Assembly: GCA_963704855.1 (NCBI GenBank)
Contig: CAVPHY010000017.1
Span: 124,001 to 188,000 of the forward strand
Length of the DNA stretch: 64,000 nt
Direction of reading: 5' to 3'
Origin: SZUA-36 sp963704855
Lineage (GTDB): Bacteria > Pseudomonadota > Gammaproteobacteria > Xanthomonadales > SZUA-36
Shown: positions 43,038-52,586 of the stretch, in pieces
Layout: every line of letters begins with the position of its first letter
Position numbering within the stretch: position 1 is the stretch's first letter
Made by a program: the position numbers and the translations under genes
Notes under the pieces: model-generated
Told to the model about the DNA's origin: nothing
Database searches by the model: none
What the model saw: only the letters and a program-made list of their open reading frames with translations

Positions 43038-44964
43038 TCAGAATGAGTAACGGACACTGGCGGAAAAGAAATCCCGGTCCTGAACCAGGTTGTATATACC
43101 ACCGCCCATGTAACTGGTGTAGGAAAGGTCAAAAATCCACTCGTTCAGGTAATTGAACTCCACGCCCAGTGTGAGTGCTTTAGTGCCATCGATGAAAGAA
43201 CCACCGGGGCCGGGTGTTGTACCACTGACATCCTGAGCCCAGGCAATTCTCGGCGAGACGGTCGTAGGTCCTAGTGCATCGTTGTAATCAGCCTTCACCA
43301 GCAGTCGGTAGCCCCAGCTGAAAGCATCCGCGAAAGCACCCGCAGGCTCGGTGATGGGGTTGCGTAAATCACCGGTCAGGTAATCATAACCGCCACCGGT
43401 ATCGGTGCCCGGACCGTTAATTCTCAGGTCATCCTTATCCGGCATATCAGATACGTAATTCATACCAACCTCGGCAACAAACGCTATCTGGTTCGCCTTG
43501 AGGAAATTACCCGGACCAAACAGTTTTGTCGTCGTGAGTCTGACCCTGCCAGGAATTGTATTCGTCATAGCCCGTGATCAACTCACCCGCCTCAAAATCA
43601 CCCAGCTGGCTGTGGAACTCGAGCGCGTGGGACGGCATCAGGACATTCAGCGGTGTCAGGGCAGCAAACAACAGCTCAATGTCATCAAGCTGCAATGGCA
43701 AATTTGGACGATAGCTGACTTCACCCGACAATGACCAGGTACCAATATTCGAGTTAAAACTGGCACCCCAAAGATGAATATCTTCCGGATATTCGGTGAA
43801 GTAACGAGCGGTAGTGGCTCCACTACCTGTTACGGCCAAACCACTGTTCAAAGGCAAACGACTATGGTAGTTAAGGTAATAAAAACCAAATTCCGTGCCA
43901 TTCAGCTGCTCAGCAAAATAGCGTAAAGCTAAACCCCATTGACCACTGTCACTGGGATCAATGGTATCTGTCCGTGGGACCGCGGCACTACAACCGGCAG
44001 CGACCAGCGAGGGCGGTAATTGCGAGTCGGATTGATCATAGTTGCCCTGCATACAGACCGTGTCAAACAGATCAGGGTTGATCACCGGTTGGTCCGGGGC
44101 ACCGAAACCCAACATGACATACTTACCACCCGGTGTACCAAAGTCATTGGTGGAAAAATAGGCGCCGTCAGGATCAGGAATAATTTCCCGGTATTCGAAC
44201 ATATAGAGCGCTTCCAGCGACAGGCTTGGTGTCAGGTCAATCGAGCCCGTAATCATATTGACCCCTTCAAAAGCCTCTTTTAGCTCGGCACCCGCTACCC
44301 TGAGCCTGGATACATCCACGGGATTGATCACATTGATACCACCCTGAATAAAGGTGGATTCACCCCAACTGACCACCTGGCGACCCAAGCGCCAGTTCAG
44401 GAAACGGTCACCAATCTCGTTTTCACCCCAAATATACAAATCAAGTAATCGAATATCCTTACCTACACGCTCGATAGCGTCTTCGGAGAGAAAATCCTTG
44501 TTGTGATTCTCGAAATCGTAGAACCCCATAAAACGGGTGAAAGCGCCATAATTCTTATAGCGCACATCAAGCTCCGATGTGAACTTGATGGTATTGGCAA
44601 CCAGGTCACCGCTATTCGGGTAGTTTCGATTGCCGTCATCCGTGTTAACTGACCAACGACCCGGCGCCAGGCGTTTCGTGGCGTTGTCTGCCGCCACTAT
44701 GAGCGGGTTGAGATAAGCCTTACCGACATAATCCTCATCCAGATCGCCGGCCCGCCAGATCGCCCCATAACTTATCGTTGTATCGAAGCTTCCGGACCAT
44801 TCACCTTCTGAAAATTCGATGGCGTTGGCACTGGTGGCGCTCAAAGCCAATAATGAGACGGCGAGCGCTCCAGGGAGGAGTTTCCGTTTCCAGCGTTTAT
44901 CTGCCGTTTGAGCGGAAACTGGTGCATGTGTATTCAAGAGCCGTGTTGCTGTTGTCATTTTCAT
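43038..44964 (-). pseudogene. DUF1302 outer-membrane protein with a frameshift
   Basis: Two overlapping frames together make one DUF1302 protein of about 640 residues. The first (43507-44964) has a signal peptide ending near ATSANA and runs IEFSEGEWSGSFDTTISYGA, then beta strands, and stops early after ELITGYDEYNSWQGQTHDD. The second (43038-43568) supplies the missing end, from VRLTTTKLFGPGNF to the terminal strand DFFSASVRYSF. Removing one base from the run CCC at 43544-43546 joins them as EYNSWQ-VRLTTTKLFGP, as family members read. This is either a real loss-of-function mutation or a sequencing error in a homopolymer. DUF1302 proteins are outer-membrane barrels of unknown function. Confidence 0.85.
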
Positions 44965-44974
44965 CTCCCACTCC

Positions 44975-47311
44975 TTACTCTAACCTGTCCGGTTGGTCAT
45001 AATTCTTGACCTGCTCAAGCCTGCTTACCGATCCTCTTCTTGTCACGGGTGCGGGTTTGCCCTTGTATTTTGAAGATTGTGAAGCCTTCTTTTCGGTCAG
45101 GTCGACGACCGCCTGGGGCACCACCGGCACCACCGGTACCATGGTGTCCGGGTTACTGACAACGACCGCACCACCGAATGAGCCGATGAAGGTTGCCGCT
45201 TGCCCCTGCATTTCAAAAAATGCGGCCGGGGACGTTGACGGGTCTAACCATGAACCATGTGATGCGGGTGGTATAAACCGGCCCGCCGCGCGTAACCCCT
45301 CGGCACTCTGCTGTGTGCTGCTGTAGGCCTTGAGCCCCATGATCTTGATCAATGGTTCCGTACCTGCCAGCGGTGAAGTGGCCACGAAATTGGGTATCAC
45401 CTGGTCGTTGATAACCTCGTGCAACAGGATCGGTGTATTCGTCGCAGCTGCCGCAGCCCAGTTGATCGGATCAGCTGAATCGAGGACGGTCTGCCAAACG
45501 AGGAAGAAAGACTCGTAATCCGCTGTTCCTGGATAGACACCCTTGCTGGCAAGACCTGCACGAATAATTGGTCCGAAACTGGCTGAAGCTTCCGCAAAAC
45601 GCGCGATGCCGCCGCCAGGTACCGAAAGGAATGAACGTGTCACGAGCGGCTCAATGGCGGTGAAGACCGTACCATGTATACCGCCCCATGACTGGCCGGC
45701 GTATGCAATATTGGTGGCGTCGGTATCCGGTGACTGGTCACCATCAAAATCCATCGATGCGATCGAAACCGCCAGTACCGACAAATCGGTTTCACCCTGC
45801 CGGATAAGATCACGCCCGACCAGCATGTTGGAGAGACCTGCAGAGACCGCGTGCGAACCCGAGGCATCAATCAGGCCATCCGGCCCGGGTGCACCGGTTG
45901 CGTTATTAATGTAGTCCACGTCAAAAGTACGTTCGTTGGCAATGGGTCCAAAAGGCGTATTCTCTACCCACAGGGACGCATACTGAGGTGTTGCATCCGG
46001 GCTGATGCCATGCATCGGAAAGTCCATGGCGATTACCGCGTAGCCCGCTGCAGCGAAACCATCGGCAGCGCCCAGTACATCCAGGCGGCTGCGCGTTATA
46101 CCATGACCGAATATCACGACCGGCCAGCCATTGGCCGGTTTGGCCGTTCTCGGTATCGTTATCAGCAACGGCACAGTTTGCATACCCGTCAGGACCGGTA
46201 GCGGATTCGCGATCGTAATGTTGGTCGAGGTTGGGTCCAGACCAAACTGATCAAAAGGCGGCACATACGCACCGGGGGCCGCTTTCCAGAATGTGTTCAG
46301 CGGTGCGACGGGGTTTTGGGCGGAAGGTATACCCGCGTAGTAAGGTATCGTGATGATGCCCATATATATATCGGCCGCGCCAGGTGAACCTGGCACCAGG
46401 TCGCTGGTGTTATAACCCGTCGGTGCGATGGTTGTCGGCGCCGGCTGGGCAAAGGCACGCAGTGTTTTCAGGGTACGTGTAACGGATTGTGTCTGCGCAG
46501 TCCAGGCGAGAACGATATCGGCTGGGTTGATACCGACCGAGGCCGCGTTCAGCTCCATGCTCCGTATAACCTGCCTGATCAATTCAAGCCGTGCTGCATC
46601 TGAATTACTGAAAAGGGAATTGGTGCTATTGCCGTTTGCATCCACCCAGGGAACCGAGGTTTTGCCTAAGTAGTAGGTTCTGTCCGGTGTCGCATCATTG
46701 CCGGCGGTATCACGAATGTCATTGGTCAATACCGCCATGTAGGAGGTAAATTCCTTAAGCGGTTTCAACGGTAAAATCGCGACCTGGCTGGCCGAGGCCG
46801 GAACGGCCACGTAATCCACCCCGGGGGTCAACTCCCTGACGATGCTGGTCACAAAAAGATACTGCGACATGGTGACTTCAAACATCCTGACGGATTGACC
46901 GGTTTTAACCGTCGCCGGATTGATCGAGCCTGGTACCGCGTTGGTATAAGCACCGGTGTCGTTATTGGCAAAACTGGCGATCCACTTTTCCGTTGTGCTG
47001 TATCCATCCAGTGCATTGAGCGCCACCCTCGGGTTCGAATAATCGTTGGGGTCTGGCACCGGGGTATTCAGTGTCAAATCAGCAGGACCCATCAGGTTGC
47101 CGGCCGAGTCAAGTGCGAAAAACCCAAGGTTGGAAGGAAATGGCGCTGCCACCGCAACACCAGGTTGAGGAAACGGATTAAAGCTGGCCGTCAGGACACC
47201 CGTAATAATACTGCCATCCTTATTCGTTGCAGGTCCGTGATGTGCGTAGACATTGATTGCAGTGAGTGAGAAAAACAGAGAGAGAATTAGAAGAGCTAAA
47301 CGCGTTTTCAT
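44975..47311 (-). CDS. Exported lipase, Pla-1/cef (VolA-like) family
   Basis: A 778-residue secreted or surface lipase, starting MKTRLALLILSLFFSLTAIN with a signal peptide cut near VYAHH. The N-terminal region (about 25-200) is of the bacterial virulence-factor lipase type, with FNPFPQPGVAVAAPFPSNLG and YSTTEKWIASF. The hydrolase fold begins at WPVVIFGHGITRSRLDVLGA and carries the nucleophile Ser541 in AGQSWGGIHG. It should act on lipids or lysophospholipids at the outer membrane. The start is placed at 47311 because the 62 residues upstream in frame show no family sequence. The gene runs into the DUF1302 gene after 10 bases. Confidence 0.88.
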   Translation of the reverse strand: MKTRLALLILSLFFSLTAINVYAHHGPATNKDGSIITGVLTASFNPFPQPGVAVAAPFPSNLGFFALDSAGNLMGPADLTLNTPVPDPNDYSNPRVALNALDGYSTTEKWIASFANNDTGAYTNAVPGSINPATVKTGQSVRMFEVTMSQYLFVTSIVRELTPGVDYVAVPASASQVAILPLKPLKEFTSYMAVLTNDIRDTAGNDATPDRTYYLGKTSVPWVDANGNSTNSLFSNSDAARLELIRQVIRSMELNAASVGINPADIVLAWTAQTQSVTRTLKTLRAFAQPAPTTIAPTGYNTSDLVPGSPGAADIYMGIITIPYYAGIPSAQNPVAPLNTFWKAAPGAYVPPFDQFGLDPTSTNITIANPLPVLTGMQTVPLLITIPRTAKPANGWPVVIFGHGITRSRLDVLGAADGFAAAGYAVIAMDFPMHGISPDATPQYASLWVENTPFGPIANERTFDVDYINNATGAPGPDGLIDASGSHAVSAGLSNMLVGRDLIRQGETDLSVLAVSIASMDFDGDQSPDTDATNIAYAGQSWGGIHGTVFTAIEPLVTRSFLSVPGGGIARFAEASASFGPIIRAGLASKGVYPGTADYESFFLVWQTVLDSADPINWAAAAATNTPILLHEVINDQVIPNFVATSPLAGTEPLIKIMGLKAYSSTQQSAEGLRAAGRFIPPASHGSWLDPSTSPAAFFEMQGQAATFIGSFGGAVVVSNPDTMVPVVPVVPQAVVDLTEKKASQSSKYKGKPAPVTRRGSVSRLEQVKNYDQPDRLE

Positions 47312-47644
47312 TATCAGTTCCCCATAGTAAGTACAGAGTACAAATCGCTTTCCGAAAATTCGGCAGAAACAATAACCGGCTGCGGGCGAGACTGAAATGT
47401 ATACCTGAATAGAGCCAGGTTCACTTAAATTCAGAGCAGAGTCGAACCCCAAGCACTTGGTTTTCTGATCATCATACGGCACAGTTAACAAAAACAAAAC
47501 GTTTCAATCATAGTATTTGATCTAGGTCAATTTGCCAGGCTCAAAATTTTCATGGAACAAGTCGATTCGGAGGAAGCTTTTCTAATGTTTGGCAATCCGG
47601 ATCACATGCTTGCTAAACTGCCGCAACCCGCAGGAGGTTAAAAC
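47312..47644. promoter_or_regulatory. Divergent control region between lipase and PHA granule gene
   Basis: This 333-bp gap separates the lipase gene on the minus strand from the PHA gene on the plus strand, and carries no gene I can support. It contains an FNR/ANR-like box at 47517-47530. A sequence TATGAT (minus strand, 47476-47471) could be a -10 element for the lipase operon. Confidence 0.5.
47517..47530. promoter_or_regulatory. FNR/ANR-like box
   Basis: TTGATCTAGGTCAA matches TTGAT-N4-ATCAA at all but one base, and agrees fully with the FixK-type form TTGAT-N4-GTCAA. It lies 115 bases before the start of the PHA granule gene and about 206 from the lipase start. It may place one or both under oxygen control. 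A single match of this length may also be chance. Confidence 0.4.
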
Positions 47645-47941
47645 GTGTCAACCATCGACATTCACGCGTTTCACAAACTCAGCCACGAAGATGCGCTGAA
47701 TGCCGCGGACGCATTATCCATCGATCTTGCTGAGAAGTTCGGTATTGATTATGGCTGGGATGACGAGGTGATCCACTTCGAGCGCCCCGGGGTCAATGGG
47801 CAAATCGAGGTCAGGGAAAATGAACTCAGGATCCAGGCCAACCTGGGTTTCATGCTCATGTTGTTAAAACGGCCCATTGAAGATGAAATCGTGCGTTACC
47901 TCAAACAGCATTTCGGCTGCAGTTTCGATCAGTTGGCCTAG
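47645..47941 (+). CDS. Polyhydroxyalkanoic acid system family protein
   Basis: A 98-residue protein of the PHA granule-region family (PHA_gran_rgn). The whole sequence is one small domain opening with MSTIDIHAFHKLSHEDALNA and continuing AADALSIDLAEKFGIDYGW. It then has GQIEVRENELRIQANLGFML and a C-terminal helix KRPIEDEIVRYLKQHFG. Members are linked to storage polyester granules, without a defined reaction. The start is GTG with a strong AGGAGG nine bases upstream. No PHA synthase is in the window. An FNR-like box precedes the gene, and the FFLEELY-motif gene is convergent with it. Confidence 0.88.
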   Translation: MSTIDIHAFHKLSHEDALNAADALSIDLAEKFGIDYGWDDEVIHFERPGVNGQIEVRENELRIQANLGFMLMLLKRPIEDEIVRYLKQHFGCSFDQLA

Positions 47942-47964
47942 GAGCCTGTCGGATCTAACATTAT

Positions 47965-48666
47965 CTACTGCGAAAAAGGATTTGCATCACCGGCAAATAA
48001 GCGCTGCATGATTTTGTCCTCGTTGTTCCAGATGGTTTCGATAAATTCAGTACCATCACCCATAATCTGAAACGCCCTCAAACCCTGCTCCAGGAATGTC
48101 TGCAACAAACCGAAACCGGCCGCCCGGGCCGGGCCCCTCAATGTACGTATCAGGAACATGACCAGGCGGTGGTGAACCAGTTCGTTCAGCTCGAGACCGA
48201 GGTGGCCGATCAATTCAATCTGTCTTTCACGTTCTAACCGCCGTCCGCAGATACGGTAAATTTCACCGTAACGGTGGGTGTTCAACGCATCCCATCCGGA
48301 TTGCTTCAATGCGGCCGTCATATCCATATCGAGGCTCAGGCTCAATGCCTGGAGTTCAAAGGCTTCGGCCAGCGCCAACAGCATATCTTCCCGCAACATT
48401 CTGACCATCACCGGCAGGACACGCTCCATCTGCTGGTCCCGTTCGCGGAAATTCAAACCGCCATAGAGTTCGGCCAGGAAAAAGTCGCCGGCTGCGGCAT
48501 AACGTTCCTGGCTTATCAGGTCATGGTAACTGTTGGCGAGACGGCGGCGTTGCCATTGCTGTAAAACCTCCAGCTCTGCGTGCGGGAAGCCGGGCGCATC
48601 TAAGCGCTCTGCCAATTCATGGCTGTCGCTCAGGGCCTGCCTGAGATGATCCGCATATCGCTTCAC
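47965..48666 (-). CDS. FFLEELY-motif protein
   Basis: A 233-residue, mostly helical protein of the family named after its FFLEELY motif, here read as GDFFLAELYGG at about residues 61-71. A positively charged segment WQRRRLANSYHDLISQERYA precedes it, and the middle has RVLPVMVRMLREDMLLALAE. No catalytic residues or membrane segments are seen. The function is not known, and I assign none. It is divergent from the patatin gene and convergent with the PHA granule gene. Confidence 0.8.
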   Translation of the reverse strand: MKRYADHLRQALSDSHELAERLDAPGFPHAELEVLQQWQRRRLANSYHDLISQERYAAAGDFFLAELYGGLNFRERDQQMERVLPVMVRMLREDMLLALAEAFELQALSLSLDMDMTAALKQSGWDALNTHRYGEIYRICGRRLERERQIELIGHLGLELNELVHHRLVMFLIRTLRGPARAAGFGLLQTFLEQGLRAFQIMGDGTEFIETIWNNEDKIMQRLFAGDANPFSQ

Positions 48667-48805
48667 TGCAATCTTCTCCTTTCCCCGCTGACATGGCGTG
48701 AGCCGCCTGTATGTCCACGGTGTAAACCACTTATTAATATGGCGTCACACTGGTTATTCGCAAGCCGCATCGGTAAAATCGGTGCCATCCACGGAGGCTG
48801 ACAAC

Positions 48806-50047
48806 ATGCTAACGATACATCAGGCCCGGACACCGAACCAGCAACAAGTCCCGGCCAAAACCGGTCTTGCAATCGGGGGCGGAGGACCGGTGGGTGCGAT
48901 TTATGAGCTGGGCTCGCTGCGTGCGCTGGATGAAAGCATCAATGGTGTGAAGCTGCATGAACTGGATGTCTATGTGGGTGTCAGTTCGGGCGCGCTGATC
49001 GCGGCCAGCCTGGCCAACGGTATTACAACAATCGAACTTTGTCGCATATTCATGGGCCAGGAGTACGCCAGCGTCCGCTTCGATCCTGAACACCTGATGC
49101 GGCCTGCTTTCAAGGAATACCTGGATCGTGCCTCCATGCTGCCCGCGGTATTGTCCAAAGCGTTGATGAAAATGATCCGTAATCCCGGTACGACCAATAT
49201 TACGCAGCTTGTCAGCCAACTCGGCAAGGTGATTCCCAGTGGTGTCTTTGACAACGAAGCCATCCATGATTTTTTGGAAAATGCCTTCAGGGTCTCCGGA
49301 AGCAGCAATGATTTCAATGAACTGAAATGCGCCCTGTACATTGTCGCGGTTGACCTGGACAGTGGCGCCGCCGTGCGCTTTGGCAGTAACGGGCGTCGCA
49401 ACGTCAGCATTGCACGTGCGGTGCAGGCCAGCGCAGCGCTGCCAGGTCTCTACCCGCCGGTAAAGATTGACGGCCACTATTATGTAGACGGCGCATTGCG
49501 TCGGACCCTGCATGCATCGGTTGCACTGGACGAGGGCGTGGATCTGCTCATAGGCGTTAACCCGCTGGTACCTTTTGATTCGGGTGAAAAGGGGCAAAAC
49601 GCCGGTGTTTCCGATCAAAGACTGAACCGCGGCGGATTACCAATGATTCTGTCGCAAACATTTCGAGCACTGATCCAGTCACGGATGGAAGCCGGCTTCA
49701 GAAAGTATTACAGCAGTCACCCTTTTGCCGACCTGGTCCTGCTGGAGCCGCATCGCCAGGATGAGAAGATTTTCTTTACCAATATCTTCAGCTACAACAG
49801 CCGTCACGCGCTTTGCGAACATTCCTACCAGGTCACCCGCAAAGACCTGTTGGCCAGGCATAAGGAAATCAGCGCGATACTGGAAAAACGCGGTATGTCA
49901 CTCAACATGGAATTTCTCGCAGACCCGCACCGCACGCTCGGCGACAGCATTGGCGAGGGCCGTTCAAGCCATGCACCGGTGGCCCGCGACCTGACCCGGA
50001 TACTTGATAACCTCGACGAACTGCTGGAAGAACGCAAGGCCAGTTAA
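48806..50047 (+). CDS. Patatin-like phospholipase
   Basis: A 413-residue patatin-family acyl hydrolase. The oxyanion loop is LAIGGGGPVGAIYELGSLRA, the nucleophile Ser60 lies in VGVSSGALIAAS, and the partner Asp228 in YVDGALRRT, together a complete Ser-Asp dyad. Middle parts (TNITQLVSQLGKVIPSGVFD) match long bacterial patatins of unknown substrate. No signal peptide is visible, so it probably acts on membrane lipids or on PHA-related acyl chains from the inside. The ATG at 48806 has GGAGG ten bases upstream. A longer in-frame start at 48698 is not supported. Confidence 0.9.
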   Translation: MLTIHQARTPNQQQVPAKTGLAIGGGGPVGAIYELGSLRALDESINGVKLHELDVYVGVSSGALIAASLANGITTIELCRIFMGQEYASVRFDPEHLMRPAFKEYLDRASMLPAVLSKALMKMIRNPGTTNITQLVSQLGKVIPSGVFDNEAIHDFLENAFRVSGSSNDFNELKCALYIVAVDLDSGAAVRFGSNGRRNVSIARAVQASAALPGLYPPVKIDGHYYVDGALRRTLHASVALDEGVDLLIGVNPLVPFDSGEKGQNAGVSDQRLNRGGLPMILSQTFRALIQSRMEAGFRKYYSSHPFADLVLLEPHRQDEKIFFTNIFSYNSRHALCEHSYQVTRKDLLARHKEISAILEKRGMSLNMEFLADPHRTLGDSIGEGRSSHAPVARDLTRILDNLDELLEERKAS

Positions 50048-50074
50048 GCCCCACAACCAAGCCGGTATTAAAAA

Positions 50075-51529
50075 ATGAAGAAAAACCCGTCCGCTCAAAG
50101 CGTTTCCGCATCCCTGTTCTGCCTCTGCCTGTTATTGCAGACCGTTACCGCATCCGCACTGGAGCGTGCAGAAACACAGACCCAGAACACACCCTCAAGG
50201 CAGGCAGTTGACCTGCTAATCAAAGGTGACCATATCGTCAGCATGGACGCTGACGGTACCGTTTATAAGGATGCGGCTGTAGCGGTGGACCAGGGGCTGA
50301 TCATCGCCATCGGCCCTGCCGACGAAATACTTTCAAAGTACCATTCGGACCAGCTGCTGGAAGGTGGCAACCGCATCGTCATGCCGGGTCTTATCAACGG
50401 ACACTCGCATGCGGCGATGACCCTGTTACGCGGTATAGCGGAAGACATGGCCCTGCTGGAATGGCTTACCCAGTACATTTTTCCTGCCGAGGTCGAATTT
50501 GTAGACGCTGAATTCGTGCGTATCGGCACCGAACTGGCCTGTTGGGAAATGATACGTGGCGGCACCACCACCTTCGTGGATATGTATTACTACCCCGATG
50601 TGATTGCCGAGGTGGTCGAATCCTGCGGTATGCGGGCGCTGGTATCCGCCACCGTGATCGAGCGACCAAGCCCGGGCGCCGCCAACGCGGCGGATTCAAT
50701 CGATATCGGCAATGCATTTATCAAGCGCTGGAAGGACAGGAATTCACGCATCACACCGCTATTCGGTCCGCATGCCAATTACACGCTGGATGAAGCGCAG
50801 CTGCGTGCGGTACGTGATGCAGCGAAAACCGCTGGCGTGGGTATCGCCATCCACATGTCCGAATCCCGGTACGAGCTTGAATACTCAGAAGCCAACTACG
50901 GGAAGACCAGTATCGAGTTGTTTGAGTCGATCGGTTTATTGGAGATTCCCACCATCGGGGCGCATGTCGTATGGCCGACCGATGCCGAGATTCCGATCCT
51001 GGCTGAACGCAAGGTAGGTGTCATTCACAATCCAACCTCGAATATGAAAACCGCCGCCGGCATCTCACCGGTAACAAAAATGCTCGCCGCCGGTGTCCGG
51101 GTCGGGCTGGGTACGGATGGCGCCGCCAGTAACAACGACCTGGACATGTGGGAGGAAATACGCCTGGCCGCCCTGTTGCAAAAGGTGGACCAGATGAACC
51201 CCGAAGTCATGCCGGCCAACACCGTGCTGACCATGGCCACACGTGGCGGCGCGGAGGCCATTGGCCTGGGCAGCAGTATCGGCTCCCTGGAGGTTGGCAA
51301 ACGTGCCGATATCATCCAGGTGTCATTCGACGACGTGCACTTTGTACCCACCTACGATGTGATACCGCACCTCGTTTATGTTACCGATGAGCAGGACGTC
51401 ACCAGCGTCGTGGTTGATGGCAAGATACTGATGAAGGATAAGGAGATACTGACCATCGATACGGCGCGCGTCGCCTCACAAGCTGCAGAGCTGGCCCGTC
51501 GGATTAATCAGACGCTTAATAACCGCTAG
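50075..51529 (+). CDS. Exported amidohydrolase, TRZ/ATZ-deaminase type
   Basis: A 484-residue metal-dependent hydrolase of the ATZ/TRZ and 5-methylthioadenosine/S-adenosylhomocysteine deaminase branch. It opens with a signal peptide (MKKNPSAQSVSASLFCLCLL), which is unusual because most relatives are cytoplasmic. The metal ligands are seen in MPGLINGHSHAAMTLLRG, the next histidine in GIAIHMSESRYELEYS, a further one in PTIGAHVVWPTD, and the Asp in VGLGTDGAASNNDLDMWEE. The substrate may be a purine or another N-heterocycle, but the family is wide. It starts 28 bases after the patatin gene. Confidence 0.88.
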   Translation: MKKNPSAQSVSASLFCLCLLLQTVTASALERAETQTQNTPSRQAVDLLIKGDHIVSMDADGTVYKDAAVAVDQGLIIAIGPADEILSKYHSDQLLEGGNRIVMPGLINGHSHAAMTLLRGIAEDMALLEWLTQYIFPAEVEFVDAEFVRIGTELACWEMIRGGTTTFVDMYYYPDVIAEVVESCGMRALVSATVIERPSPGAANAADSIDIGNAFIKRWKDRNSRITPLFGPHANYTLDEAQLRAVRDAAKTAGVGIAIHMSESRYELEYSEANYGKTSIELFESIGLLEIPTIGAHVVWPTDAEIPILAERKVGVIHNPTSNMKTAAGISPVTKMLAAGVRVGLGTDGAASNNDLDMWEEIRLAALLQKVDQMNPEVMPANTVLTMATRGGAEAIGLGSSIGSLEVGKRADIIQVSFDDVHFVPTYDVIPHLVYVTDEQDVTSVVVDGKILMKDKEILTIDTARVASQAAELARRINQTLNNR

Positions 51530-51562
51530 TTGATCCGAAACCGTTTCCGGAATGTTTAATGA

Positions 51563-52576
51563 TCACGGATGGCAGTTTTTCTCGAACGAGCTGATGAGCT
51601 TGACCTCGTCTTCGGCCTGCACAAAAAACTGGTCGAGGTAATCAAGCTGTCTGGCTTTTTGTTTTTCCGTCAGCACAGGCAGGTCGTTTATCACACCCAT
51701 CACCTCATCCTTTTTTGAGGTGATGGTATGCAGCGCGTTGCGCAACACCCCGGTGTCTGTACAAAAACCGCGATAATGACGTGACCGGACGGATCTGATC
51801 TTCAACGTTTTATCGGGAAAGGCATAGCTCGCGTTCACTAAACCCGCGAGGTCGAAGTCATAGGGAACGGGCCAGAGCTTCGGGCCGATCCTGAAGAGAT
51901 CGACATTGTGGCAGCAGTGCTCATCATTCTCCGCAGCGATAAATGACCAGTCCGTATTGGCAACAAGATATTGGAATACGTATAAAAGCGCGGCCTGGTT
52001 TTGATCGAGTTGCCCGAGTGAAATCGCGGAAGTTCCGGCCATAGTACCCGCCACCCTTTCAGCCAGTTGCTCTGGCGTTTCGAGCAGGAACCCAAAGCTA
52101 TGTGCGTATTTTTCTTTCAGGCGGCCATCGCTGTCGTCGTACGTGACGTGCACAAGACGTGTCCGGTAACTGACATCTGAGAACAGGCCGAATACCTGGT
52201 AAACCGCGTACTCTTCCAGGACATCCGCTTCCGAGCTGGAACTTTTTTTACAGCGGGTCACCAGCTTCAGCTTATCCTGCCCTTCGAACGGGGTTCCAGC
52301 GGTATCATTGCCATTGAAATTGAACCTCAACGGAGGAAAGTCACAGACACGCATCCGGCTGTTACCCCTGGCCCTGATTTGCAAGTCAAACTCATGCGCT
52401 TGTGTGCGTAAACGAAACGGCCACTCATTACGCTCCTGCTTGTCGTCAATCAGGGACGACAACGGGCCTTCCAGTACCATTTCCATAATTGAGTCTTCTT
52501 CGAACAATGGCGAAGCCTGCAGCGAGGAAACAAAGCCCAACACACAGAAGACCAATACTGATACCCGATATTTCAT
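51563..52576 (-). CDS. Exported CotH-kinase-like protein
   Basis: A 337-residue exported protein (signal peptide MKYRVSVLVFCVLGFVSSLQ). An N-terminal beta region has IRARGNSRMRVCDFPPLRFN and DKLKLVTRC, in the style of the CotH spore-coat kinases (RGNS and KLxL lysines). The second half has YLVANTDWSFIAAEND (Asp209) and LWPVPYDFDLAGLVN (Asp240, Asp242), which fit the catalytic Asp and the metal-binding Asp of atypical kinases. I infer a secreted protein kinase-like enzyme, but no activity is known for this bacterial family. Conserved cysteines suggest disulfides. It is convergent with the amidohydrolase and ends the transcript. Confidence 0.7.
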   Translation of the reverse strand: MKYRVSVLVFCVLGFVSSLQASPLFEEDSIMEMVLEGPLSSLIDDKQERNEWPFRLRTQAHEFDLQIRARGNSRMRVCDFPPLRFNFNGNDTAGTPFEGQDKLKLVTRCKKSSSSEADVLEEYAVYQVFGLFSDVSYRTRLVHVTYDDSDGRLKEKYAHSFGFLLETPEQLAERVAGTMAGTSAISLGQLDQNQAALLYVFQYLVANTDWSFIAAENDEHCCHNVDLFRIGPKLWPVPYDFDLAGLVNASYAFPDKTLKIRSVRSRHYRGFCTDTGVLRNALHTITSKKDEVMGVINDLPVLTEKQKARQLDYLDQFFVQAEDEVKLISSFEKNCHP

Positions 52577-52586
52577 TCAAGCCTGG

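Noticed and set aside
47032..47040. GGTTCGAAT, resembling a tRNA T-arm
   Set aside because: It is inside the lipase coding sequence and no acceptor stem or anticodon arm can be formed around it.
47312..47497. N-terminal extension of the lipase ORF by 62 residues
   Set aside because: It is cysteine-rich, non-family sequence ahead of a clear signal peptide, so it is upstream DNA.
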